64,000 nt of DNA from Janthinobacterium agaricidamnosum NBRC 102515 = DSM 9628 (GCF_000723165.1 NZ_HG322949.1:2644495-2708494), one strand, 5' to 3'; positions 39,240 through 48,285 are shown, counted from the stretch's first letter. A program made the numbers and translations. Notes: generated by a model not told the origin, from the sequence alone.

Positions 39240-40307
39240 TTACAGATCGAGTGCGTCCAGCACGTACGGCATGCTCAGGAAGCGCAGCGGCGCGCCGGAT
39301 GCGGAACCGAGGCGCACCGATTGCTCCAGGCCGTGGCCTTGCGAAATCGCCGCCAGTTTCATTTCCACCAGCGCATCGATGCCGCCGTCGCCATTCGGCG
39401 CCGCGTTGACGATCATGCCGCATGGCTGTTCCGGATCGGCCACCGCAAACACTTCATCGCCCGGCTTGGCGCTGCTGTCGGCGATGCTGACCAGCGTGGT
39501 GCGGCGTTTCAGTTTGCCGAGGTATTGGCTGCGGGCGACGATTTCCTGGCCCGGGTAGCAGCCTTTCTTGAAATTGACGCCGCCCAGCAATTCGTAATTG
39601 ACCATTTGCGGCACGAATTGTTCTTGCGTGGCGCTGCCGATTTGCGGCACGCCGGCATGCACCTCGGACAAGCGCCAGGCATCGTTGCCGCCCTTGGACA
39701 GGGTCTGGACCAGCAATGGCCAGACGCTGGCCGCGGTGCTGGCCGACATCAGCCACTGGTAGCGCGGCGCGCCGAACGCGTCGGCCACGCGCAGCAGCGT
39801 GCCGTGTTGATGATCGAGTTTTTCATGGGCCGCGCCAGGCAGGCTTGCAAACCAGCGCTGCAGCGCCACATCGGCCTTGGCGCCGCCGATGCCGAGGATG
39901 ACTTGATTGGCTTCGTCGGCGCTGGCGTCGTGCAGCTTGGCCTTGGCGCGCAGCACGAACATCTGCAAACGCTTTTGCAACGCGGCCTGGATGTCGCGCG
40001 GCAGTTGCAGATAAATCGTCGTTTCATTGCGCCACATCAAGAAGCTGGCCAGCAGCCGGCCCTTGGGCGAGCAATAACCGGCCAGGCGGACTTGGGTCGA
40101 AGTCAAATGTTCTACGTCATTGGTCAATTGACTATGCAGGAAGGACGCCGCGTCGTCGCCAGTGATGCCGATCAAGCCCTGGTCGGTGACTGGCGCGACA
40201 AAACCGTCGGCCAGCTCGGCGGCCGTCAGCGTCTTGCCAAAGTCACTGATACGCTCGTCGCTGATATTCGCGCCCTGCAATACTAAAAATTGATTCCAGT
40301 TGTTCAT
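39240..40307 (-). CDS. ygfZ: Folate-binding Fe-S cluster repair protein YgfZ
   Basis: A 355-residue YgfZ/GcvT-like protein that uses tetrahydrofolate to help maintain some iron-sulfur enzymes. The diagnostic motif KGCYPGQE with its conserved Cys is present (about residue 240), as are the N-terminal ITGDDAASFLHSQLTNDVE and GYCSPKGRLLASF blocks. The ATG at 40307 is preferred over a TTG 9 nt upstream because GGAA precedes it. It is divergent from mltG across about 145 bp holding both promoters. Confidence 0.94.
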   Translation of the reverse strand: MNNWNQFLVLQGANISDERISDFGKTLTAAELADGFVAPVTDQGLIGITGDDAASFLHSQLTNDVEHLTSTQVRLAGYCSPKGRLLASFLMWRNETTIYLQLPRDIQAALQKRLQMFVLRAKAKLHDASADEANQVILGIGGAKADVALQRWFASLPGAAHEKLDHQHGTLLRVADAFGAPRYQWLMSASTAASVWPLLVQTLSKGGNDAWRLSEVHAGVPQIGSATQEQFVPQMVNYELLGGVNFKKGCYPGQEIVARSQYLGKLKRRTTLVSIADSSAKPGDEVFAVADPEQPCGMIVNAAPNGDGGIDALVEMKLAAISQGHGLEQSVRLGSASGAPLRFLSMPYVLDALDL

Positions 40308-40453
40308 AATTTCCAATAGATTGACGATTAAAGCATTATCATTACGGGCTCATTATAGTGATGTCCCGCGAATCGCGCCGGGCAGTGGAAAAACAGGACC
40401 AGCGGCAACGGTGGTTACCAGCAATAACAACATGCACAAGATGAATCGTTACG

Positions 40454-41446
40454 ATGGCTTTTATAAAAAAAATTGTAGTTAGCTCCATCATTGCCGTACT
40501 GGCCGCCGGCGGCGGTTTTGCGTACTGGGCGCGGCAAGCCATCATCCAGGACGAGCCGGCGATCGACTTCACGATCGCACCGGGCAGCGGCGCCCACGCG
40601 GCCGGCCAGCAAATCGCCGAAGCCGGCGTGCCGATCGAACCGTTGCTGTTCAATCTGCTGGCGCGGCTCACCAACCAGACGTCGCGCCTGAAGGCCGGTT
40701 CCTACGAATTGAAACCCGGCACCACGCCGCTGCGCTTGCTGGCGCAATTGGCGCGCGGCGAATTCGCCCAGGAATCGCTGACCATCATTGAAGGCTGGAC
40801 TTTCAAGCAGATGCGGCTGGCGATGGCCAATCACAAGGGCTTGAAGCACGATACCGAAAATCTGAACGATGCGCAGCTGATGGCCAGGATCACGCCGGAA
40901 TATCAAAAGCCCGAAGGCTTGTTTTTCCCGGATACCTATCTGTTTGCCAAGGGTTCCAGCGAGTTACAGATTTTCAAGCAGGCGCACACGATGATGATGG
41001 CGCGCCTGAACGAGGCGTGGGAAAAGCGCGACCCGGCCTTGCCGTATAAAAATCCGTACGAGGCGCTGATCATGGCCTCGATCGTCGAAAAGGAAACCGG
41101 CCAGAAATCCGAGCGCGCCATGATCGCCGGCGTGTTCGTCAACCGCCTGAAGGTCGGCATGCTGCTGCAAACCGACCCGACCGTGATCTACGGCATGGGC
41201 GACAAATACGATGGCCGCATACGCAAACGCGACCTGGAAACCGACACCCCGTACAATAGCTATACCCGCAGCGGCTTGCCGCCGACGCCGATCGCCTTGC
41301 CGGGCGTGCAATCGCTGACGGCGGCCTTGTCGCCAGCCAGGACGCCGGCGCTGTATTTCGTGGCCCGCGGCGATGGCACCAGCCAGTTTTCCGGCAACCT
41401 GGCCGACCATAACCGGGCAGTGAACCAATATATACTGAATAAATAA
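40454..41446 (+). CDS. mltG: Endolytic murein transglycosylase MltG
   Basis: A 330-residue inner-membrane lytic transglycosylase (YceG) that cleaves nascent glycan strands and helps set their length. One transmembrane helix (about 5-27) is followed by a LysM-like periplasmic domain and the catalytic region MASIVEKETGQKSE, with the key Glu near residue 212. LQTDPTVIYG and SGLPPTPI are also family motifs. It starts the mltG-tmk-holB-pilZ-tatD block, whose order matches the E. coli yceG-tmk-holB-ycfH cluster apart from the pilZ gene. The ribosome-binding site is weak. Confidence 0.96.
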   Translation: MAFIKKIVVSSIIAVLAAGGGFAYWARQAIIQDEPAIDFTIAPGSGAHAAGQQIAEAGVPIEPLLFNLLARLTNQTSRLKAGSYELKPGTTPLRLLAQLARGEFAQESLTIIEGWTFKQMRLAMANHKGLKHDTENLNDAQLMARITPEYQKPEGLFFPDTYLFAKGSSELQIFKQAHTMMMARLNEAWEKRDPALPYKNPYEALIMASIVEKETGQKSERAMIAGVFVNRLKVGMLLQTDPTVIYGMGDKYDGRIRKRDLETDTPYNSYTRSGLPPTPIALPGVQSLTAALSPARTPALYFVARGDGTSQFSGNLADHNRAVNQYILNK

Positions 41447-41488
41447 TAAACTAAATAAATAACAAGTTCCGATAAGAAGCGACGTTTC

Positions 41489-42133
41489 ATGACACAAAGC
41501 ACCACACCCGCCCGTTTCATCAGCTTCGAAGGCATCGATGGCGCCGGCAAATCGACCCATATCGGCTTTGTCGCCGCGTTCCTGCAGCAGCGCGGCATCG
41601 CGCTGGTATCGTCGCGCGAACCGGGCGGCACCGAACTGGGCGAAAAGCTGCGCGATTTATTGCTGCACCAAAAGATGCACCTGGAAACCGAAGCGTTGCT
41701 GATGTTCGCCAGCCGCCGCGAACACATCGCGCAAGTGATCGCGCCGGCGCTGTCCCGTGGCGAGTGGGTGATTTCGGACCGGTTCAGCGACGCCAGTTTT
41801 GCCTACCAGGGCGGTGGCCGCGGCCTGGATTTGCAAAAAATGGAAGCGCTGGAGCAGTGGGTGCATCCGCATTTGCAGCCGGACCTGACCTTGCTGTTCG
41901 ACGTGCCGCTGGAAGTGGCGCGCGCGCGGCTCGACGCGACCCGCGCGCTGGACAAGTTCGAGCAGGAGCAAGCCGACTTTTTCGCCGCCACGCGGCGCGA
42001 ATACCTGCGCCGCGCGGCGCAGTTTCCCGGCCGCTTCCGCATCATCGATTCGACCCGCGGCATCGCCGACATTCAAGTGCAACTGGCGGCCATACTTGAA
42101 GTATTACTTGAGACAGGTGTTCCAGGGTATTGA
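41489..42133 (+). CDS. tmk: Thymidylate kinase
   Basis: A 214-residue dTMP kinase making dTDP for DNA synthesis. The P-loop is G15-IDGAGKST, the DR(F/Y/H) motif is [16 protein letters not shown], and the substrate-binding [10 protein letters not shown] is intact. The lid region is Arg-rich only in part ([13 protein letters not shown]), as in the E. coli-type enzyme. It lies 42 nt after mltG and 65 nt before holB in the conserved cluster. Confidence 0.97.
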   Translation: MTQSTTPARFISFEGIDGAGKSTHIGFVAAFLQQRGIALVSSREPGGTELGEKLRDLLLHQKMHLETEALLMFASRREHIAQVIAPALSRGEWVISDRFSDASFAYQGGGRGLDLQKMEALEQWVHPHLQPDLTLLFDVPLEVARARLDATRALDKFEQEQADFFAATRREYLRRAAQFPGRFRIIDSTRGIADIQVQLAAILEVLLETGVPGY

Positions 42134-42198
42134 TTTCAATTTCTGGAATTCACTTCAATATAGCTTCATAAGTATTTGTTTTTAAAAAGAATATCATC

Positions 42199-43236
42199 AT
42201 GAGCAGTTCACTTTATCCATGGCAGGAAGCCGCCTGGACGCAATTGCAGCAATTGCGCCAACGCATGCCGCATGCGATCCTGTTCCATGGCGCGGCCGGC
42301 ATCGGCAAGTCGGGCTTCATCGAGCACTTTGCCCAGTCGCTGCTGTGCGAAGCCGTGCGGCCGGACGGCCATGCCTGCGGCGCTTGTGCATCGTGCGGCT
42401 GGTTTTCGCAGCACAACCATCCCGACTACCGCCGCGTGCGGCCGGAAGCGCTGGAAGACGAAGCGCCGGCCGATGGCGAAGAGGGCGAAGCGGATGGCGC
42501 GAGGAAAACCGCCAAGTCGACCAAGGCGCCGTCGAAAGACATCAAGATCGAGCAAATCCGCAACCTGGCGGACTTCATGAATATTTCGACCCACCGCCAG
42601 GGCTTGCGCGTGGTGGTGCTGTATCCGGCCGAGGCGCTGAATACGCCGGCCTCGAACGCCTTGCTGAAAACGCTGGAAGAGCCGCCGCCGGGCACCTTGT
42701 TCTTGCTGGCGTCGAACAGCCTGGATCGTTTGTTGCCGACCATCTTGTCGCGCTGCAGGAAATTCGCCTTGCCGATGCCCAGCCATGAACAGGCGCTGGC
42801 CTGGCTCAAGGGACAGGGCTTGAACGACGCCGACAGCTGGCTGCGCGAGCAGGGCGGTGCGCCGCTGGCGGCGCTGGCCCAGTCCGAGACCGGCAGCCGC
42901 GACGATACTGAAGCGTTGCTGCAATTATTGGCGCATCCAAGCGTTGAAGGCGCGTTGAAAATTGCCGACAAATTGCAGAAAGCACCGCTGGCGCCCTTGG
43001 TTGCCTGCTTGCAGCGCTGGCTTTATGATGTCTTTTCGTACAAACTGGCAGGAAACATCCGTTACTATCCGCGTTATCGGCGTGAACTGGACAGCTTGGC
43101 CGGCAAGATCCATATCGGCCGGCTGATGGCCGCGCTCAAGAGCGTCAACGACCGGCGCGCGATCGCCGACCATCCGCTGTCGCCGAAGCTGTTCATTGAA
43201 GACATGCTGCTCGATTACGCCGCATGCTGCGCCTGA
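42199..43236 (+). CDS. holB: DNA polymerase III delta-prime subunit
   Basis: A 345-residue clamp-loader subunit. The RFC-like fold begins HAILFHGAAGIGKSGF; the zinc module is the CEAV...CGACASCGW cluster with four Cys. KIEQIRNLADFMNISTHRQGLRVVV and LLKTLEEPPPGTLFLLASNSLDRLLPTILSRCR are the usual family blocks. A charged insert of about 35 residues (roughly 80-115) separates the zinc module from the IEQIR helix. It sits between tmk and the PilZ gene. Confidence 0.95.
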   Translation: MSSSLYPWQEAAWTQLQQLRQRMPHAILFHGAAGIGKSGFIEHFAQSLLCEAVRPDGHACGACASCGWFSQHNHPDYRRVRPEALEDEAPADGEEGEADGARKTAKSTKAPSKDIKIEQIRNLADFMNISTHRQGLRVVVLYPAEALNTPASNALLKTLEEPPPGTLFLLASNSLDRLLPTILSRCRKFALPMPSHEQALAWLKGQGLNDADSWLREQGGAPLAALAQSETGSRDDTEALLQLLAHPSVEGALKIADKLQKAPLAPLVACLQRWLYDVFSYKLAGNIRYYPRYRRELDSLAGKIHIGRLMAALKSVNDRRAIADHPLSPKLFIEDMLLDYAACCA

Positions 43237-43246
43237 AAGGATTTGC

Positions 43247-43630
43247 ATGAGCATGAACGACAGCCTGCCGGAAAACAAGACTGCGCCGTTGGCGCGGCCG
43301 ACGGTACTGTCGCTGGCGATCCGTGAAAAGGCTGCCTTGTACGCCGCGTATATGCCATTCCTGAAAAATGGCGGCATGTTCGTCCCGACCCAGCGCACCT
43401 TCAAGATCGGCGACGAGGTCTACCTGATCATGCTGCTGATGGACGACGCCGACAAATACCAGGTGGCCGGCAAGGTCGCGTGGATCACGCCGGCCGACGC
43501 CAACAATAACAAGGCGCAAGGCATCGGCGTGCATTTCCCGGACGACGACAGCGGCCAGCGCACCAAGGCGCGCATCGAAGACATCCTCGGCGCCGCGTTG
43601 CGCTCGTCGCGCGCCACGCATACCTTGTAG
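43247..43630 (+). CDS. PilZ-domain protein (type IV pilus / c-di-GMP related)
   Basis: A 127-residue PilZ protein. The sequence LSLAIREKAALYAAYMPFLKNGGMFVPTQRTFKIGDEVYL fits the PilZ subgroup required for type IV pilus biogenesis, which usually does not bind c-di-GMP. The RxxxR and D/NxSxxG motifs needed for c-di-GMP are absent, supporting that subgroup. GAAAGG lies 6 nt before the ATG at 43247. It starts 10 nt after holB, as in other Burkholderiales. Confidence 0.92.
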   Translation: MSMNDSLPENKTAPLARPTVLSLAIREKAALYAAYMPFLKNGGMFVPTQRTFKIGDEVYLIMLLMDDADKYQVAGKVAWITPADANNNKAQGIGVHFPDDDSGQRTKARIEDILGAALRSSRATHTL

Positions 43631-43677
43631 AGTTTCCTGTGCTGGCGAGCCGCGCGCCGCTCGCGTACAATCGTGGC

Positions 43678-44457
43678 ATGTATATCGATTCCCATTGCCA
43701 CATCAATTTCCCCGAGCTGGCCGCTCGTATGCCTGAAATCCTCGCCAGGATGGCGGAAAACAAGGTGACCCACGCCTTGTGCGTATCGGTCGATTTACCG
43801 GACTTCCCGCAAGTGCTGGCGTTGGCCGAACAATATCCGCACATCTACGCTTCGGTCGGCGTGCATCCCGATTATGAAGATACGCCGGAACCGGGCGTCG
43901 AGGAGCTGGTGCGTCTGGCCGATCACCCGAAAATTATCGCCATCGGCGAAACCGGCCTCGATTATTTCCGCCTGACCGGTGACCTGGAATGGCAGCGCGA
44001 GCGTTTTCGGACCCACATCAAAGCGTCAAGAATCACGCGCAAGCCTTTGATTATCCACACCAGAGCGGCCAGTGAAGATACCATTCGCATCATGCGCGAA
44101 GAGGGCGCCGGCACCGAGGCGGGCGGTGTGGCAGGCGTCATGCACTGTTTCACCGAATCGCTGGAAGTGGCCAGGGCCGCCATCGACATGGGTTTTTATA
44201 TTTCATTTTCCGGCATCGTGACCTTCAAGAGCGCCAAGGATTTGCAGGCGGTGGCGTTGGCCGTGCCGCTGGAGCGCATCCTGATCGAAACCGATTCGCC
44301 CTATCTGGCGCCGGTGCCGTTCCGCGGCCGCATGAATGAACCCGGTTATGTGATGCACGTGGCGGAATACCTGGCCACGCTGAAAGGCATTCCGCTGGCC
44401 CAGGTGGCGCAGCAGACTTCTGATAATTTCTTCAAATTATTCAATCAGGTACGGTGA
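43678..44457 (+). CDS. tatD: TatD-family metal-dependent DNase
   Basis: A 259-residue TatD-like hydrolase (YcfH type), acting on DNA 3' ends in repair. Metal ligands are visible in MYIDSHCHINF (His6 and His8), the Glu in AIGETGLDYFR, KPLIIHTRAA and the Asp in LIETDSPYLAP. The ATG at 43678 is chosen because TatD proteins begin with this DSHCH block; an extension to 43639 adds nothing recognisable. It closes the mltG cluster and is followed 7 nt later by the ankyrin gene. Confidence 0.95.
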   Translation: MYIDSHCHINFPELAARMPEILARMAENKVTHALCVSVDLPDFPQVLALAEQYPHIYASVGVHPDYEDTPEPGVEELVRLADHPKIIAIGETGLDYFRLTGDLEWQRERFRTHIKASRITRKPLIIHTRAASEDTIRIMREEGAGTEAGGVAGVMHCFTESLEVARAAIDMGFYISFSGIVTFKSAKDLQAVALAVPLERILIETDSPYLAPVPFRGRMNEPGYVMHVAEYLATLKGIPLAQVAQQTSDNFFKLFNQVR

Positions 44458-44464
44458 CCTTTTG

Positions 44465-45136
44465 ATGTTCAATATAACGGTAAAACGCAGCATTGCAGCC
44501 ATCCTGACGGCCTGTGTCTGGTCGGTTCACGCGGTTGCCGGTGCGGCTTCCGACGAAGTGGCGTTTTCCCGTTCGGCACAGATCGACGACGTGCGCACCG
44601 TGCAACAGATGATGGAGCAGGGCATCGATCCCAACATGAAGGAACGCCAGCGCGGCGATCCGATGATGGTGCTGGCCTTGCGTGAAGATTCCAACAAGGT
44701 ATTTCAATTACTGCTGGAACAGCCGAAGATCAACCTGGAAGCGCGTTCCGGCAATGGCGACACGGCCTTGATGATGGCGTCGTACAAGCATAACAAGCCG
44801 GCGGTGCTGGCCTTGCTGGCCAAGGGCGCGCAGGTCAACCAGACCGGCTGGAGCGCGCTGCACTATGCGGCCGCCGCTGGCGATGATGAGATCGTCAATA
44901 TCTTGCTGGCGCGTCAGGCCGACCTGAACGCCCGTTCGCCTGACCAGATCACGCCGCTGATGTTCGCCGCGCGCGAAGGGCAAGACCACATCGTGGCTGT
45001 GCTGCTGGCGGCCGGCGCCGACGCCACACTGAAAAGCGTGCATGGCTGGGATGCCGCCCAATTCGCGCGGGCCGCCGACAAACCGAAGATCGCCGCCGTC
45101 ATCGACGCGCATCTGAAGGCCGGGGGCGGTCAATAA
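44465..45136 (+). CDS. Exported ankyrin-repeat protein
   Basis: A 223-residue protein with a signal peptide (basic start, hydrophobic core IAAILTACVWSVHAVAG, cut near residue 25). About five ankyrin repeats follow: VRTVQQMMEQGIDPN, VFQLLLEQPKINLE, DTALMMASYKHNKPAVLALLAKG, SALHYAAAAGDDEIVNILLARQADLNAR and TPLMFAAREGQDHIVAVLLAAGADA. Ankyrin stacks bind partner proteins, so this may be a periplasmic inhibitor or scaffold. It sits next to tatD, as in several betaproteobacteria. The ATG is preferred over a TTG 3 nt upstream. Confidence 0.92.
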   Translation: MFNITVKRSIAAILTACVWSVHAVAGAASDEVAFSRSAQIDDVRTVQQMMEQGIDPNMKERQRGDPMMVLALREDSNKVFQLLLEQPKINLEARSGNGDTALMMASYKHNKPAVLALLAKGAQVNQTGWSALHYAAAAGDDEIVNILLARQADLNARSPDQITPLMFAAREGQDHIVAVLLAAGADATLKSVHGWDAAQFARAADKPKIAAVIDAHLKAGGGQ

Positions 45137-45441
45137 GCAAGTAAACGTAGTAGTAGCTTCCTGATATCTTTCCCTGGCGCCAACAGTTGAATTGGCGCAC
45201 TAATCCCAGCCATCTCCCCGCTTTGGTTTTGCTCCTGATTAACGATAATGGCCCTGTCGCCATATTCCATCAATCAGGAGAAAACTGCATGGGCCGGAAA
45301 CATCACCTTGGACGCCGCTGGTATTGCAGGCGTCCTGAACCCAGTCCTTGCGATATCACTGCTTTTTGGAACGACAAGACCAGCCGGTTTTCCTTTGAGG
45401 AAGAAGCTGGTGCACCCGCAGTAGTATCCAAAAGGACAGAT
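45137..45441 (+). other. Leader region of the PRMT-like gene
   Basis: A stretch of about 305 bp upstream of the methyltransferase. It contains a second in-frame ATG at 45289 with an excellent AGGAG 8 nt upstream, which would add 51 residues of unusual composition (MGRKHHLGRRWYC ...) with no stop. The core gene also has its own AAAGGA before 45442. Either the protein is longer than its family, or the leader is a regulatory 5' region. I could not match a known riboswitch. Confidence 0.45.
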
Positions 45442-46365
45442 ATGCTGAACGAACGAGAAATCGAGAGCTGTTACCTGGGACAATTTATTCCCGTCCATTA
45501 CCATCACAATATGCTGATGGACCAAAATCGCATGCACGGCTTCAAGTCGGCCATCGATTATGCGGTCAAGCCCGGTATGAAGGTGTTGGAATTAGGCGGC
45601 GGCACCGGCGTCCTGTCCTGGTTCGCCGCCGCCAAGGCGGAAAAAGTATGGTGTGTCGAATTTAATCCCGACATGGTCAAGGAAGCGCGCAAGATGTTGG
45701 CGCTCAATCCGAACGGCGAAAAAGTCGAAGTGGTGCACGCCGACGCGTTTGAATACCTGCCGCCGGAACCGGTCGATGTCGTCATTTGCGAAATGATCCA
45801 TGTCGGCATGCTGCGCGAAAAACAGGTCGAGGTGATCGAATCGTTCAAGCGCCGTTATGCGCAGCGTTTTGGCGGTCCGATGCCGGTATTCTTGCCGGAA
45901 GCGGTGATCATGGCGGTCCAGCCGATGCAGCAGGAATACGATTTCGAAGGTTTTTACGCGCCGATCGTCAAATTCCAGGAAACCACGGCGATCCATCCGG
46001 GCACGCTGGAGCTGGCGGCGCCGGCGGTGTACAGCATCATCGATTTCAGCCAGCCGACCGACAGCGTGTTTGGCTACGACGGCAAGTTTGTCGTCGAACG
46101 CAGCGGCACGCTGAACGCGATGCGTTTTGTCACCAAGAATATCCTGGCGGTGGTGCCCGAGCGCTCGACCACCATCGACTGGCTGAATCACTACATGACC
46201 TTGCCGCTGGCCGAGCCGATCGACGTCAAGGCCGGCGACATCCTGCAAGTGAGTTTCCAATACCGCGCCGGCGGGTCGATTCCGTCGCTGGAAGCGTCGC
46301 TGCGCGCCACGGTGATTTACGATGCGGCCTTGCAGCCGGTGATACAGACGCCGGTCTACGCCTGA
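45442..46365 (+). CDS. PRMT-like SAM-dependent methyltransferase
   Basis: A 307-residue class I methyltransferase with features of protein arginine methyltransferases. HNMLMDQNRMHGFKSAI resembles the PRMT N-helix. Motif I is VLELGGGTGVLSWFAA, followed by the acidic CVEFNPD. The block CEMIHVGMLRE carries two Glu nine positions apart, the spacing of the PRMT double-E loop that grips the guanidinium. Near the C-terminus DWLNHYMTLPLAEPIDVKAGD mirrors the PRMT THW-loop strand. The ATG at 45442 has AAAGGA upstream; a start at 45289 is also possible. Target unknown. The gene stands alone and is followed by a hairpin. Confidence 0.82.
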   Translation: MLNEREIESCYLGQFIPVHYHHNMLMDQNRMHGFKSAIDYAVKPGMKVLELGGGTGVLSWFAAAKAEKVWCVEFNPDMVKEARKMLALNPNGEKVEVVHADAFEYLPPEPVDVVICEMIHVGMLREKQVEVIESFKRRYAQRFGGPMPVFLPEAVIMAVQPMQQEYDFEGFYAPIVKFQETTAIHPGTLELAAPAVYSIIDFSQPTDSVFGYDGKFVVERSGTLNAMRFVTKNILAVVPERSTTIDWLNHYMTLPLAEPIDVKAGDILQVSFQYRAGGSIPSLEASLRATVIYDAALQPVIQTPVYA

Positions 46366-46377
46366 GACTGCTTTCTG

Positions 46378-46411
46378 CGGAAGCGGCGCTTATGCCGTAG
46401 CGCCGCTTCCG
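46378..46411 (+). terminator. Hairpin after the PRMT-like gene
   Basis: A perfect 12-bp stem (CGGAAGCGGCGC / GCGCCGCTTCCG) with a 10-base loop lies 12 nt after the stop. The downstream tract (GCATATTTATAGG) is only partly T-rich. Confidence 0.65.
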
Positions 46412-46481
46412 GCATATTTATAGGCGAATATGTCATGTGTCAGGTATATTCCGTCTTTTCTCTTTTTACAGACAATTTGAT

Positions 46482-46730
46482 ATGGAACAGATCGATCAGC
46501 GTTATCTCGTGCAACAAAACAAAATCAGCGATGCGGAAACCAAGCCGCCGGTGTTTGCCAAGGTAATGCGCAGCAAGGAAGGCGTGTTTGAAGGCGTGTC
46601 CTTCATCAAGTCCAAGGAAAAAGCGACCGTGATGACGATCGCCGAAGCCAACCAGGCCATCAAATGGGCCGCGATGAAAAAGCCCAACGCCCACGAATAC
46701 ATCACCAAGATTATTTGCGTCGGCCAATAA
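46482..46730 (+). CDS. Small conserved-looking hypothetical protein
   Basis: An 82-residue soluble protein beginning MEQIDQRYLVQQNKISDAETKPPVF. It is rich in Lys, Glu and Ile, has codon use like its neighbours and no signal peptide or helix long enough for a membrane. The sequence upstream is AT-rich with no strong Shine-Dalgarno; the ATG at 46482 is preferred over one at 46437. I do not recognise a family. The 186 bp between it and the next small gene hold nothing else. Confidence 0.6.
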   Translation: MEQIDQRYLVQQNKISDAETKPPVFAKVMRSKEGVFEGVSFIKSKEKATVMTIAEANQAIKWAAMKKPNAHEYITKIICVGQ

Positions 46731-46916
46731 TCCCTGCCCGATAGCCGCTTCTTTATTGAAGCACCTGCTGTCCATTCCCGTTTTTCCGCCGTTTATCCGC
46801 TGAATCCGCAGTTTGTCGCATCGCCGTTGCCGAAGCAATACCGTGTTTTATATAGTGTCGTCACAGTAGCGGAGCAAGCACAGCTTGTTCCGCACATTTA
46901 TTTGAAAGGCGACGCG

Positions 46917-47117
46917 ATGCTCGGATTTTTGCTGTGGCTGTTACTGCTGATGGCGTGCTGGCCGCTGGCCTTGCTGGCGCTGATCCTGTATCCGCTGGTC
47001 TGGCTGCTGCTGTTGCCATTGCGCCTGATCGGCATCGGCGTCGACGCGGTGTTCGACTTGCTGCGCGCGATAGTGATGTTGCCGGCCCGCGTACTGGGCG
47101 GCAGCCCGCGGCGCTGA
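46917..47117 (+). CDS. Small hydrophobic membrane protein
   Basis: A 66-residue protein. Residues 2-40 are almost wholly Leu, Ala, Trp and Val (two closely packed helices broken by prolines), followed by an amphipathic stretch and the basic end GGSPRR. AAAGG lies 7 nt before the ATG. It ends before a strong terminator, which supports a real transcript. The function is unknown; the architecture suits a small inner-membrane regulator. Confidence 0.65.
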   Translation: MLGFLLWLLLLMACWPLALLALILYPLVWLLLLPLRLIGIGVDAVFDLLRAIVMLPARVLGGSPRR

Positions 47118-47134
47118 CCGTACCCTATCGTTTC

Positions 47135-47175
47135 AAAAAAGCCAGGCTCCTTGAAGGAGCCTGGCTTTTTGTTTT
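47135..47175. terminator. Bidirectional terminator before pldA
   Basis: A stem AAAAGCCAGGCTCC / GGAGCCTGGCTTTT with A and T runs on both sides separates the small membrane gene (plus) from pldA (minus). It can serve both. Confidence 0.9.
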
Positions 47176-47190
47176 GGCATGACGTTGCGC

Positions 47191-48285
47191 TTAAAAGTCG
47201 ATCAAGAAACCCGCGCCCAGCGATTTTTGCGAATAGTTGTAATCGATCAGGCTTTGGCCATATCCCGAAAATAATTGCAGATAGCCTTTCAGGTTGGACA
47301 CCACCGGGAATGCCCAGCCAGCCTGGATCGAACCGTGGCGGGTGCTGAAATTGCGCCGCGCGGTCATCGAAAACTCGTGGCCGTTATGGCGGTACGCCAG
47401 GCGCAGGTCGCCATGGCCCAGGTAGTCGGTGATATCGATGTTGTCGTTGTCCGACTTGTCATTGTCGAGCCGGCGCCACAGCCGCAGCGCGCCGCTGACA
47501 TCGCCCCGGTCCACGCCCAGTTCGCCATAGATCCGGTTCCAGCTGCGCGACAGCGTCGAGGTTTGGCCGTTCGACTGGTGCACCAGCCCGAAATTGAGAT
47601 AACGGAAATCCAGGCCGGCAAAATTCTTGTTGATCGGAAGCACCGCCATCAGCTCGGGCTGGTAATTGGTTTCGCGGAACGGGCTGGACGCGGCGCGGTT
47701 ATACGCCTGCCAATAACTTTGCTGGGTGTAGCCGAACCACAGGTCGACCGGCGAGCCGGCAATTTCTTCCAGCATCTTCATCTTGAAGCTGAGCTGGTAA
47801 GTCAATTCCACGTGCTTGCTCTCGATGCCGGCCGGCGTGAAATCCTTGAACGGTTCATCGTTCGACGAGGTGCTGTAATTGGCCAGCAACAGATAATTGT
47901 CGCGGTGCGGGCGGAAGGCGAACACGCCGCGCTTCGATGGCTGGTCCAATTCCCATAATTGGGTGGTGCGCGAAATCGGCGATTCCGGCGGTGCGCTATT
48001 TTGCGAGGCGATCGCCGGGATATGGCCGGGATCGGCTTGCGCGGCCGCCGCACCGACTGCCGCGGCCGGCGCTGCGCCTGGCGCCACGGCGCCGGTCGCG
48101 GCGCTGGTCCCGCCACTGGCGATGGTGGCAACTTCCGCCGCTTTTGATAATGCGTCGAAGCATCCGAGCCGCGCGCTGGGGTCGCCGACCACTGCGCACT
48201 GCTGCAGTTGCCGCTCCAGTTCGCCGGCCTGGACCAGCATCGGGGAGAGCAGCAGCGAGGTAATGATGACTGCGTTCTTTTTCAT
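47191..48285 (-). CDS. pldA: Outer-membrane phospholipase A (PldA)
   Basis: A 364-residue outer-membrane phospholipase A1 that degrades phospholipids mislocalised to the outer leaflet. The signal peptide is MKKNAVIITSLLLSPMLVQA. A Pro/Ala/Gly-rich linker (about 55-90) precedes the 12-strand barrel. The catalytic His and Ser are in LVHQSNGQTSTLSRSWNRIYGE; the Ca-site region and terminal aromatic (LIDF) are normal. The ATG at 48285 is chosen because it starts the signal peptide; a start at 48327 would add 14 unlikely residues. It is monocistronic and divergent from fusA. Confidence 0.95.
   Translation of the reverse strand: MKKNAVIITSLLLSPMLVQAGELERQLQQCAVVGDPSARLGCFDALSKAAEVATIASGGTSAATGAVAPGAAPAAAVGAAAAQADPGHIPAIASQNSAPPESPISRTTQLWELDQPSKRGVFAFRPHRDNYLLLANYSTSSNDEPFKDFTPAGIESKHVELTYQLSFKMKMLEEIAGSPVDLWFGYTQQSYWQAYNRAASSPFRETNYQPELMAVLPINKNFAGLDFRYLNFGLVHQSNGQTSTLSRSWNRIYGELGVDRGDVSGALRLWRRLDNDKSDNDNIDITDYLGHGDLRLAYRHNGHEFSMTARRNFSTRHGSIQAGWAFPVVSNLKGYLQLFSGYGQSLIDYNYSQKSLGAGFLIDF

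Noticed and set aside
45137..45441. A SAM, SAH, glycine or guanidine riboswitch before the PRMT-like gene
   Set aside because: None of the conserved core sequences I know for these classes is present; the region is reported only as an ambiguous leader.
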